From: Asterella californica
Taxonomy: Eukaryota; Streptophyta; Marchantiopsida; Marchantiales; Aytoniaceae
Direction of reading: 5' to 3'
NCBI GenBank assembly: GCA_036924285.1
Contig: JAYKYS010000001.1
Coordinates: 26,721,501-26,785,500, forward strand
DNA length: 64,000 nt
Made by a program: the position numbers and the translations under genes. Shown one piece after another: positions 48,906 through 59,055 of this stretch. Position 1 is the stretch's first letter; every line of letters begins with the position of its first letter. The notes beneath the pieces were generated by a model. It did not search any database, was not told where the DNA came from, and saw nothing but the letters and a program-made list of their open reading frames with translations.

Positions 48906-50126
48906 AATTGTTACGACTGCGACCAAGAGACAGATATTTTTTTCTACGGTTACTTCCGGAAGCAGCCACAAGAAACCACCGTGGCCGGCTCTAACTCGTG
49001 TTTTTCTCAAATCTTACGTGAGTTTCAGCCGTAAGTTAATTCAAAACTAAACCCTAAACTTTGACAATTTACTGAAATTGCCAAAATGTCAAAAGATGAA
49101 AAATAAAAAACTTAGAGCGATTACAAAAACATCTTTTGAGCGATACACGGCTCTAGACAAACTCACCATGTACAAACTACACCGATTTTCTTTCTTCTCT
49201 TTAGAGAATCTTTCATTTTAACTTTGACACTCCATACTACAAGCTCTACAGTTTTTCTCTCTCCATGCTGCAAGTTATCTCCGCAAATGATAAGTCATGA
49301 GGTCTAACTTCTTTCCACACTTGATTCAGAATCAGCTTCATAACAACTTGACCATTTCTGCAAAGTGCATGCTGTAGAATGCAATCAAAGTAGAAACCAC
49401 CAGAGAATCAATGATATATCTTGGTTGGCATTATTATGACTTCTGAGCTGTTTTCTCAATCTCTCTAGATCTCTTCTTGCCCCTTTTGACTACCTTCAGT
49501 TCTCAGATCTGTAAGTTCTAACAATTCGCCAATAGTAGTAGTTTCAACTGTTCTCGATACTTTTGGAACATAGCTAAACTAGCAGAACGTCTTTCACACG
49601 TTGAGTGCTTCACGAGCCATAGCTATGGAGGTGTGCACTTCTTCTGAAGAATGAAAGTCGTCCGATGTGGTCATGGTCGTCTTAAAGTTTTTGCATAAAA
49701 TGTAGAAGATGATGAACTTATGATCAAGACTCTTTCCACTTCTAAAAGGAATGATTAGCTTTTTCAGTCTACGTACTTGTTTTGACAACTTATCGAAACC
49801 ATTTTACTCAACTCCCCTTCCGAGAATTTACAGAAAACTGTACTTGTAAAAGATTTTCTCGAGGAGAACTACTTATAGACAACATTCTTGTCCACATTGT
49901 TTCATTGACTTTTCGAAGGTGTAGAACTGAAATGTGTTTGTCAAGGTTTTTCCCGTATAGAACTTGATAGGTCATGATCACTCTCTTGTCTATGGAAGTG
50001 AAAACTGAGTGAGAAATGTAAGTAACTAGTAAATAGCTATGCTATTTAGTAGTTACGTAGTGAGACAAAAGAAAGGAAAATAGGACATGAGAACTATAAT
50101 TAGAACTTTGTGCATTTATTCTTCTT
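48893..50126 (-). repeat. large inverted repeat, right arm
   Basis: Inverted partner of 46779-47958. It starts in the family A MITE (48893-49235, left 25 bp missing) and ends near GTGCATTTATTCTTCTT. Compared with the left arm it carries an extra near-palindrome, AACTAGTAAATAGC..GCTATTTAGTAGTT, near 50030-50055. Confidence 0.9.
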
Positions 50127-50189
50127 ACAAGAAGAATAATTACAACTAATTATAGAGAGTTGTAATAATTATAGAGAGCTGTAATAATT

Positions 50190-50215
50190 TACAAGTGGCT
50201 CTCCCGCCACTTGTA
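50190..50215. repeat. perfect 10-bp hairpin
   Basis: TACAAGTGGC (50190-50199), loop TCTCCC, GCCACTTGTA (50206-50215). Confidence 0.9.
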
Positions 50216-50245
50216 TATTATTATTCATCACTTCATGACAGAGGT

Positions 50246-50470
50246 TTAATTTATTATCAAACTCTTCCGTTGAGAAGGGTTATGTAATAAATTAAACCTT
50301 TCATTAAAAGTGTCTGGGTGACGATCAACAGCTCGTATATGTACTTTGGAGATGCATATAAACTATAATGGGAGCACGTCTGTCTGTAATCGCACTATGG
50401 TTTATGTCTGGGTTCTCTCGCATTTCTAGGTTTGGCTAATAGTTAATATTTATAAAATTGTTTGATTTTT
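50246..50470 (+). repeat. family B, copy 5
   Basis: The head hairpin is AGGTTTAATTTATTAT (about 50246) with TAATAAATTAAACCT (about 50286). It is followed by TATGGTTTATGTCTGGGT, CTCGCATTTCTAGG and TAGTTAATATTTATAAAAT. Confidence 0.65.
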
Positions 50471-50786
50471 CTTATGAGTTTGGTAAAGATTTATTGCTAA
50501 TCTCACATGTAGAAGGGATAATAATACATGATTGCCTTTGGTCTGACTCACTTTCACGATTTTACCACCAACTGGTACTTTCAGTTATCAAATAACATTT
50601 AAGATGACTATTTAGCCAGAGGCTAGTTCTGCAGGACACCTCTAGACTAACACTGTAGTCAAATTTAAGTATGAATATGTTCACATACGCTTACAAATTT
50701 TCTGTCGTCCAAAACAGGCTTTGGCAGACGTCATTAAGTCTATAGGATATTATTTACCCATGTACACTTTGAAGACAGGACGGCTA

Positions 50787-51060
50787 ATTAATTTAGTCCC
50801 TAATCCTTCCGACCGGAAGGATTAGGTACTAAATTAATGTGCGGATGAACTGATGCTCTTTAATTTACAAGCTCTCTCATTTATAGGTTGGGTAGTGCAT
50901 GTGTGTTCGCTTTGCTTATAGGTTATGTCTGGATCTGCATGCAAACTCCAGGTCTGGTTATCGTATCATAAATATAAATAATATAATTTTTCAAAATAAT
51001 TTAATATAAACTTTATATATAGCATCAAGTTTTCTCCGATAACAGAGAAAGCAATTAAAT
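50787..51060 (+). repeat. family B, copy 6, with 52-nt head hairpin
   Basis: ATTAATTTAGT (50787-50797) pairs with ACTAAATTAAT (50828-50838), and CCTAATCCTTCC pairs with GGAAGGATTAGG around a 4-nt loop. TATAGGTTATGTCTGGATC follows near 50918. A shorter related copy begins near 51145. Confidence 0.7.
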
Positions 51061-51289
51061 ATATAAGGTCACGAGGAAGAATATTCGGGAGAGCATATAT
51101 GGATATTCACCTCATGTACACTTGATTCATTCTCTTGAGTCTTAATCCTTCCTGCGAGAAGAATTAGGGTATAAATTAATGTATAAATGAAATGACGGTA
51201 TATTCTGAATCCAATCCCAGACTTATACTCGTTGAGTCAGCGTTTGTTTAGATCTGTTTGCAACTCCAGCGCTGCTTAAACCACAAGTT

Positions 51290-51323
51290 CCACTACATTA
51301 GCGGTGGGATATCCCACCGCTAA
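51290..51323 (+). mobile_element. CACTA-like terminus with a perfect 26-bp palindrome
   Basis: CACTACATTAGCGGTGGG begins at about 51291. TTAGCGGTGGGAT plus its exact reverse complement fills 51298-51323. CACTA elements begin with CACTA and carry GC-rich subterminal inverted motifs like this. No matching right end was found, so only an end is claimed. Confidence 0.5.
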
Positions 51324-52216
51324 GTATTGTTAACTGAAACTAGTCACGTTTAGATGCGGCAGGCTAGCCCACTGAATATGCGCTTCGTTGACATATTTTT
51401 ATTCGTCATCAAGAAGTGACGATCTGTGACTCAAAACGTAGAGAATCTGAAGATCTTCAAAATGATACCTACTTGGTCGAAATCTGAGATCTGACGGCTC
51501 AGATTTTCTCTCTCAAAGAATGAACCAATGAAGATCAGAGAAAAAGAATCTACTCAAATTTGAAATTTGAATTGTGCTTGTCCAAAATACTACGCGTTAG
51601 AGTACACAGACGTAGCACAATAAGAACTGTCAGCCGAAATCGTCATTTCACTCGTGAGAAGGTGGCGCTGCGATTGGAGTCTGGCTGGCAGGCCACTATG
51701 TAATTGATATTTCCGGCTGCCGAAAACCAGATTTTCGCACGCCGGAAATATTTTCCGGCGGTCACTTCACGTAGGTCCCTGCCAAGCTGCAACGAGCGGA
51801 TCTGGCCCAGGTGGGTGGGTTATAGATACAAGGGTATACCTTCCGATAATTATACTTTCACTCTCATTCTTGTTTTTTGATATCATTCTTGCATTTGCTC
51901 TCAACTTTTCATTCTAGTTTCTTGGTGATTTTTTTGGGTGTGCATGTCCTTCCTAACTTATTGTTCGGTTTGAATAGTGAGTTCAGTTTGATTTTATAGT
52001 AGAGGTTTTCTGCTACACTTCTCTGCTTGTTTTTCTATATGTTGAAAAACAGTTTATCACACTTTTGTTTTTCTCTTTTCTGATTTCTCTGTGGTTTAGC
52101 TACTTCTGCAATAGCTTCATACTTAGATTTGTTATTCATGTAGTTTGATATTGTTTAGTTTTTCACTAACATTACTTTCATATTTTGATAATATTATACT
52201 TTGCTGAGGTTCTAGA
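51324..52216. other. unassigned, upstream of the transposase-like gene
   Basis: CCGGAAATATTTTCCGGCGG near 51735-51760 is palindromic. No gene is recognised. TATA-like and pyrimidine-rich sequence occurs near 51840-52200. Confidence 0.4.
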
Positions 52217-52685
52217 GTGGAAATAGGGGATTGGTTTTGGAGTTTTGTACTACTTCCTAGTTGGGTGGATTTGGCCACAGTACTACATCTTTGTTGGATC
52301 TCCGGACGGATAGACGTGCGTGGATTCATTACACTTCTAGTTTTAGTGATGCAGTCCAGAAACCATCCTAGACGACGAGGGGATTGTCACGCACCTAGAG
52401 GATGTTCGGAGGTCCCCACGGGTATGGTGAGGGTTCCAGAGTTAGTGCTACTTAGGTATGTGCAGGTCATGAGACTCTTGGGTCATGGGGCGGGTCACGC
52501 TGCCGTGTTCAGGTTTTTGTTTGCTACAGCTGAGTCGCGGAAAGATCAGATGGCCTTGGACGTTGAGCAGCTACCGGTTGACCCAGATGTAATCCCAGAG
52601 GAGGGTGTTCTGGAGAAGGAGAGCGCATCTAGAGTTGTTGATGAGTTTGTTGCATGCTCTTGGCATCGTAGCCAATGAAGACCAG
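52217..52685 (+). CDS. possible first exon of the transposase-like gene
   Basis: A 153-codon frame, most of it plausible from an ATG at about 52350 onwards (RVPELVLLRYVQVMRLLGHG, then an acidic stretch). The TGA at 52676-52678 is followed at once by a good donor (CAG|GTACTT at 52686) and, at 52801, an acceptor (TTTGTTTGTAG). The frame does not pass cleanly into the next exon, so a frameshift or a different donor is needed. I recognise no domain. Confidence 0.35.
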
Positions 52686-52846
52686 GTACTTGTCTTTTGA
52701 CATTTGACTTTATGTTTTGTTTGCATATATTTTGTATTGTATGAGTTCAATTGTTTGTAAAGTATGCAAAAGGTTTGTAACCTTCACTATTTTGTTTGTA
52801 GGGTTTAGGTTCAACAATACTAGACTCCCAAGTTGAGGAGGCTGTT

Positions 52847-53334
52847 TTGATGGATTCTGATATTCTGGGGGGAGGTCATGAGGAAGGGGGGCCGAGTGTA
52901 GCTACAGATGGAGTTGTTGGTGACCTACCATTGTATGCATTTGTAGCCGCATCTCGGTTGAGAGAACTCGTTCAGACATTTAACGTTAGATGTCCTCACT
53001 ACGGATGCTCGCATTCATTTTTGTCACCCATCATTTCCTCGATCCATCAAAGCTGGTCTATGAAGCTAATATGTCTTGATCGACATACATATGGATGGAG
53101 ATCCACAGAGATAGAGATATATAATAGTGTCCCAGACATTACCCACAGCATGTATTCAGCTGCATTATGTGCTGGGCTAGGGTTCTCCCAGTTGGATTCT
53201 GTGTATCGAGAGGGTGGTTTAGCTCCGGTATCTAGGACCCACTTCTTCTATTTTCAGAGTGGCACCGGGAGAGAGATAGGGTGGGTCGAGGTGACGTTGG
53301 AGCTTTGGTCCAGAATGAAGGCTGAGCTACAGAC
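52847..53334 (+). CDS. zinc-binding-like segment of a DDE transposase-like protein
   Basis: 162-codon frame with CPHYGC, then KLICLDRHTYGWRST (a second Cys/His pair followed by W-x-S), then AALCAGLGFSQLD and RTHFFYFQ. This order (CxxxxC, C-xxx-H, W.S, two Ala before a Gly, S/T-x-x-F-x-x-x-Q) matches my memory of the N-terminal half of an uncharacterised DDE transposase type common in cnidarians, molluscs and fish. The frame ends in a splice-donor-like ACGTAAGT at 53335. Confidence 0.5.
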
Positions 53335-53764
53335 GTAAGTGTTAGTCAAACACCAGCGAGACCTTCAGACGAAAACAAAAAAAAGCATCTTGCGAATTTT
53401 GTCGATAACCCTACGGTCCGCTATCTGCTCCTCCAGCACAGAGGTCCGAAGGTCTCGACCAGCGAGAGCACTTTTTTATATTCTTTTTTTTTTGAGTGCA
53501 GCTCTCCCCGGCAAGGAGAGCAATTGACAAATAAAACTAAGTTCGGTCGACGAGTCTAAACATCTTTTTTTGACCGGAGGCGCGCTGCCTTTTCTTGGTT
53601 TTGATCAAGTTCAACTCCCAAACTTGAACGTTGCTCCTACAGACGATGAGCTCAATGCTACCTTTTCTTATGCTCAATGTTCAATGCGTTCTTTTCTTAT
53701 TTTCCTTGACGGATTAGAGTGGAGGTATAGTTGGTCACTTCTGACGTAACTTATTATCTTGTAG
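53335..53764 (+). other. probable intron or insertion splitting the transposase
   Basis: Bounded by GTAAGT and CTTGTAG. The strict donor/acceptor pair does not preserve frame (phase 2 to phase 1), so either another site is used or the gene is mutated. An inverted pair GCGAGACCTTC (53355)/GAAGGTCTCG (53449) lies inside. Confidence 0.4.
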
Positions 53765-54432
53765 GAAATTTTGTTGTTTACGCTGACTTGAGATATGACT
53801 CGACGCGTAATGGATTCAACGACACATGTGTATTCATCGACGCGAGTGATGGTCGTGTGATAGAGTTGGTGAACATGACGCCTGTGGAGATAAGAAATAA
53901 TTCATGGCTGATTGAGGATCGTGCGTTCGAGGAGGACATTCAGCGATTGCTAGCTCGTGGGATAGTGCCAGACGAGGTCGTGCATGACGACAAGAGTTCA
54001 GTGGATGTCATCTTATTCCGTCACGGGATTGTTAGCCAAAAGGACTTGTGGCACAAGTGCAAGAACGTTATCAAGAGGTTCTTGATCGACCTGGTGAACA
54101 AGAAACGTGTTCCTGGAGCCGTTGAAGATGCTGATGTGGCAACTGACTTGGAGCTCCTGACAAAGAGGCACTTGGTGACTTGGCTACGCTCCCAAAGAGC
54201 ATCAGTTATTGGAAACAAGCCTCAGCTAGTTGAGCGAGTGGTCCCGATGAGAGGATTGAATTCAGAAGATCTTCTGCGATCTCGACGGATGATGTACATT
54301 GAGTTGGCTGAACATGGCATAGCTGACAAGTTGAAGGGGTGGATCTATACATGTGCACAATTGAATGCCAAGAGAACCGTTGGGGAGGATGGACGCTACA
54401 GTCAAGAGGAGGATGATGCGTTACTGATTTAG
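53765..54432 (+). CDS. DDE-like transposase core with SAP-like motif
   Basis: Numbering from the open frame at 53731 (TTG, not a real start). VVYADLRYDS holds D19 and D23, with a conserved-looking GF at 28-29. EVVHDDKSSVD holds D86/D87, and DLWHKCKNVIKRF (W107-H108-K109) follows. This D...D...D-x-WH-x-x-K spacing is that of RNase-H-fold (DDE/D) transposases of the type named above. LLTKRHLVTWLRSQRAS at 142-158, then GNKPQLVERV, fits a SAP-type DNA-binding motif (L148, L152, G161, K163, L166, R169). The frame ends at a TAG at 54430. The third acidic residue is not identified. Confidence 0.55.
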
Positions 54433-54710
54433 ACATCCGAAAAGCTGCAGATCATTGACCTGGAGATCATGTTATGTGTTTTATCCTCCAACATGAAACT
54501 GGAGTACGTCGATTCGTGTTGCAGTATGTCTGACTTGAATACACCCGCAGCTGACATCTATTACACGAAGAGTAAGTTTCCATCCTCGACTAATCATTTC
54601 TATAAACCTTAGCTGTTTATGTCATTTCTGACCTCTTGACGTCTATACTCGATGTAGATGGACCTACGCATGTGGTCATGGTGAGTTTCCTCACATGATT
54701 TATCACACCC

Positions 54711-55013
54711 ATGAAGATGCATTTTTATACACGGACGAGAGAGAACTATATGTCAGAAACTTTCAACTCTGTTATCAACAAGCTTGTCACGAAGAGGATC
54801 CATTTTACGAGGACTCACGAAGCTCGTCTCGCAGCATGCGCAATGGATTGGAATGAGAACATCACTCGCGAGCCGATCAAGATATATCGACGTCGACCAC
54901 AACACGCGACTGTACATCCTAGAACCGGCACTACACGAGTGTTACCTCCTCGTAGTACTGAGTGGAAGACTGACCTCCGGATGCACCTGTTTGACGAACG
55001 TCCATCAACTTGA
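54711..55013 (+). CDS. C-terminal exon of the transposase-like gene
   Basis: TRTRENYMSETFNSVINK, TKRIHFTRTHEARLAACAMDWNEN and TEWKTDLRMHLFD recall the C-terminal block of the same transposase type (E-x-F-x-x, K-R-x-x-F, x-D-W-N-E-N, then W). Just upstream, in another frame, YACGHGEFPHMIYHTHEDAF reads plausibly, so a frameshift probably lies near 54725. A candidate intron runs from GTAAGTTT at 54573 to CGATGTAG at about 54658. Confidence 0.5.
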   Translation: MKMHFYTRTRENYMSETFNSVINKLVTKRIHFTRTHEARLAACAMDWNENITREPIKIYRRRPQHATVHPRTGTTRVLPPRSTEWKTDLRMHLFDERPST

Positions 55014-55019
55014 ATGCAG

Positions 55020-55617
55020 ATAAGGTTTACAAGTACATTTCATTGTATGTATTTTTTCTCTATATCCAGTTATCAAAATTATTCGTTATAGATCATAATA
55101 AGGTTTTGCATGTATTAATAAGTTGAGCAATTTATTTCATACTTAGACTAACTCAAGTATCTTTTTTCCTTATTTCCAATTGCTGCTGCGTACAATGGCT
55201 AGATGGACTTCTTTTTCTTTTGCAGATGGATTCCTTTTTCTTTCGCGGAAGGACTCCCTACCCTTTCGTGGACGTGTTTGAAGTTATGCGTGGATAAGCT
55301 TGAAGACTTTATTACTTTATTTCTCGAATTTATATGTCTCTTATTGTTTCAGAAAAGATCTAGAGAACAATAACTTTCTATCAATCGTAACGTGTATTTC
55401 TTTGCAAACTGTAAAGCATTTTATCAAAACCTGGTTATTTGTACCTATTACTTGCTCGTTTTTATTCCTCCGACTGATTATTCCTCAGATTCGCATCCTT
55501 GCTGGAGGTTTTCAAATTTTCGTGGGACTACAGTAGTCGGAAAGCGGAATTCGTTATCCGGGTTTTGGATTAGAGAAAAGGATCTCGATTTCTTTTTTCT
55601 CTAAACCTGGTATTTTG
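55020..55617. other. 3' flank, nothing recognised
   Basis: Pyrimidine-rich and AT-rich DNA. The frame 55300-55536 has no motif. Confidence 0.4.
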
Positions 55618-55825
55618 TACCTGTTTCACAAAACCAGAATAGCAAAACCGGAGGTAAAAATCGTGTATTTCTCATGTATTCGCAAAACCGAGGTCTCTAA
55701 ACCGGTACCTAAGCTGCATTTTACCTGTTTCACAAAACTGGATTACCAAAATGGGAGGTAAATTCAGTATGTTTTACGTGTACGAGGTAAACCGAGGTCT
55801 CAAAACGGATTACAAGCACTTCTTT
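55618..55825 (+). repeat. two tandem units of 104 bp
   Basis: TACCTGTTTCACAAAAC(C/T)(A/G)G starts at 55618 and 55722. AGGTCTC occurs at 55691 and 55795. The offset is a constant 104 bases. Confidence 0.75.
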
Positions 55826-55939
55826 TTTGCACTTAAGGCATTAGCACTCAGGGCATTAGCAAAACAGGAGTTCAAGACCAGTTTTACGACCCGAAATTCT
55901 CACAAGACACTGACGGCAGTACATAGCAAAAATTGATTA

Positions 55940-56010
55940 TTTCACAACCAATGTACCGTCGTTGGGAGTTGAACCCAACAAGTTGACCCGTTCAGCGAAG
56001 GTTCACTCCG
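55940..56010 (-). repeat. tRNA-like T-arm, SINE candidate
   Basis: On the minus strand TTGGGTTCAACTCCCAA forms a perfect 5-bp T-stem with a 7-nt loop and a B-box. The acceptor stem does not close and the A-box is poor. Confidence 0.3.
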
Positions 56011-56660
56011 CTCATAGGAGGAGAGGAGGCACAAGCCAAACAAAGTACCAAAGAACCCATACTTGTAAAGAAAATCCGAAAATCCAACCGAGTGAAGTAC
56101 AATAATATGGTACATAACAGATGCAAAGATATGATACAGACAGAAGCGGAAATCCAGAACACTCAAGGTACATATCCAACATGGGTCTTTCCAAGCTTTT
56201 CCCAAGTTACCTGCACAGCTGATTGCAAGGGAACTGAGTATGCTCTTTCCAGCCGGCTGCATCAGTCAACTGCCGATACACAAGAAACCTTTGTTTCTTA
56301 GACAAAGAGTCCGCATAAGAAAACAACACACAAAATAAAAGACTCGGATTCCTTATCCAATGTGGCAGAAAATATATCACAAGCATCACAAAAACAAGAA
56401 ACATCTCTCGCATTCTCTCGACAGAAATCAGTCGAGCAAGTCTCATGGGAGTGTCAAAACGAGGTGCATAACGAGAACCACCCACCCATGAAAACTTCTA
56501 GACCCCGTCCAAGACACGTTCGATGCGAGGCTTGCACCGGACGTCTTGCACAACGTCGATATCAGCCTCGTACATGTCACGAAAAAGAGAAACAAATACG
56601 ACTTCTGCAGACATGATGAATACAGATAAAGAACCAGTAGCAATAACCAAGAGCGATAAC

Positions 56661-56893
56661 AAAAAGAATATGCGAACGAGCCAATGCAGTACAGACCGCA
56701 ACCAGAAACGATAAGCAAACAAAGTGCGGAGCTCCAGAGAAGTCGTGTAACCAAGCCGCGTCTCCTTTCTGCCAGAGCTCTACAAAAAGAATGTGAGAAC
56801 GAGTCAATGTAGTACAGACCGTTACCGGAAACGAGAACAAAAAAATATGCGAACTAGCCAATGCAGTACAGGCTGCAACCGGAAACTGATAAC
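56661..56893 (+). repeat. three degenerate units of about 55 bp
   Basis: AAAAGAATATGCGAACGAGC, CAATGCAGTACAGACCGCAA and CC(A/G)GAAACGA recur at 56661, 56783 and 56839, with a 70-bp interruption after the first unit. Confidence 0.7.
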
Positions 56894-56969
56894 GCTGCCA
56901 AAAGATTCGAAAATAGCACCTCAGCCTGAACCAAAGTAACAGTACCGAGAAAGCAAACCGTGAAGGAGT

Positions 56970-57415
56970 ATGGCACGAACACGGGCTAGTCCACATACGG
57001 GAGCGAGGCCCCAAGCCAGATTGAAACTGCTGATACCTACAATATCCCACCAGTCACTGCTCACAAGCTAGGTCCCAAGCCAAAGTATCACGATCGGCTA
57101 TCTCACACTTCGTCACCAATCACTGTCCACAAGCGAGGCCGATCGTCAGATTGAAACAAACACGGGCTATCCTCAGACAAAGCCATCATGCATTGGCGGG
57201 CCACGAAGTTACAAGCCAGATTGAAACGAGACCGGACTAGCCCACAGGAAGCCAGCACTCACCACTCACGAAGAATTACAAGCCAGATTGAAACGAGACC
57301 GGGCTAGCCGGGATGAAGCAACCACTGCCCACTCACGAAGTTACAAGCCAGATTGAAACGTGCACGAGCTAGCCCGGAAAAAGCCATCATTCATTGGGTG
57401 GCTTCCTCCGGGCTA
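56970..57415 (+). repeat. minisatellite, about 65-70 bp period
   Basis: AAGCCAGATTGAAAC(G) followed by (A)CGGGCTAGCC recurs. The GATTGAAAC core starts at 57019, 57149, 57219, 57286 and 57351, with a degenerate unit near 57082 and a partial one near 56975. The sequence between cores is also related, so this is a tandem array rather than repeat-spacer structure. Confidence 0.75.
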
Positions 57416-58865
57416 GCGACGAATCCACGACAAGAACAGTTCGTCAAAAGCAACAAAATGTCAGAAATTGTCACAACTCGCACCTCCAGACTCGCCGCTG
57501 CATTTCACACAGTTAGTTTACAGAACTTGGGCCACAAGAATCCACGCCAAAAGCTAGACCCACCAAAAACTGAAATCCGCAGAGGTCCACCAAGAGACGA
57601 AAATCACAGAATGTAATGAGTGTGCGACGGAACGCGACAAGAACGCAGACGAAGTGCACTCGGCGAAACCTAGAGCATTTGAGGCACCTGACCGGGAATG
57701 ACAGACTCCGGCCACACTCCCATCTTCGCTACAAGGACAATGGGGAGCGAATGCCACGTCGGCACCTCCTTTTACAGTGGGACTTGTGGTTTAACACTTA
57801 ATAGTTACAAACAAAAAGATTTTTTAAAACCGCTTACTAATCTTTATATATCTACCAATAACATAAAACGCAGATCGGTGGAGAAGGATATTCTTCTAAG
57901 AGTTCCGGTGATACCACTTTTCCTCTGGCTGCTCCCGTTCTTACACGTGGCGGTATTTTTTATTTCCTGAGTAAAAATACCGGCACGAGCCATGTTACAT
58001 GAGCCTCCATATATTAGTAGTAGGCAAAGAGGTCTCTTGATCTCTTGAGGACTTATTCCATCTTGCCAAAGTCATCCCGTTCGTTCGTGGGGACATAAAC
58101 CATGATCCACTTCCGAAAAGTTCTAGGAGGTTCTGGTTCAGATTGAGCTTACGTGGAGTCTAATGATATTTCTGAACGACTTGAGTCATCAGCATAGGTG
58201 AATAATATTTTTTCCTCTAAGTATATTGACTGTTAATAACTGAACTTTAATAGAGATGATCAGAAGGGTTATATGACTACCAGTGCTCGTGGTAATCTCT
58301 AAGATTTTATTTTGCGAGTTTGCTTTCAGAGAACTGAGAAATTTAATCGTTAGGTAGAAAATGATTCTGGTGATTATGGTTTCATCCTGACTTGGAATCT
58401 GTGAAATAAAGAATCGAATTAAAACTGATACATACTACTTAGCTTTACAAGTTATGATTCATCTCTCAAAACAAATTAATTAGTATTGACAGAGAAATAT
58501 TAAAAATAAATATTTCAGGGTTTCTTGGAGAAAAAAGAATATTGTTTAGACTAAAAAAGTAGTATGAGAAAAATAAAATAATCGATTGCATGCTTTTATA
58601 CTCATACCCGGGGTTTAAGTCCCTTTCTGACGAGAGAAGGAACTTAGAGAAGATTATACTTTTTGTTATCGACTAGTTAGCATTGTATACACGTGATCGA
58701 TCTCTGCACTATATACAGTTCCACAATCATGATTGACGAACAAGCACTTTGCTTTCCTGTTGGTTAGTTCCTGGCCTCCAGGGCCTTTGGGGCATTGCTC
58801 AGGAGCCTTCTTCTCCTTCCTCTTTCACAACATAAGAGAGCACTTTTTACATCGAAAGATTGGAG
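57416..58865. other. unassigned
   Basis: Small frames on both strands without recognisable motifs. Becomes AT-rich after about 57790. Confidence 0.4.
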
Positions 58866-58869
58866 GAGA

Positions 58870-59055
58870 CAAATATACAGGGGTTTAATTTATTATTTAA
58901 TTATTTTAAGTATTTTTAGGAGTATATCGGTTTGTTTTTCCCTTATGGGTTATTTCATGGTTTCTAGCATCAATATTTTCGATTAATATTTTCGATTAAT
59001 ATTTTAGTTTATTTTAAAAATATTATATAATAGTATTGATAACATAAATCATATG
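58870..59055 (+). repeat. family B, copy 7 (diverged)
   Basis: GGGGTTTAATTTATTATTTAATTA, CCCTTATGGGTTATTTCATGG and ATTTTAAAAATATTATATAATA keep the family order. A TCGATTAATATTT unit is duplicated near 58977-59003. Confidence 0.45.

Noticed and set aside
57013..57365. Regular GATTGAAAC-containing repeats resembling CRISPR repeat ends
   Set aside because: The sequence between cores is itself related from unit to unit, units are degenerate, no cas genes are present and the DNA is clearly plant nuclear. It is a minisatellite.
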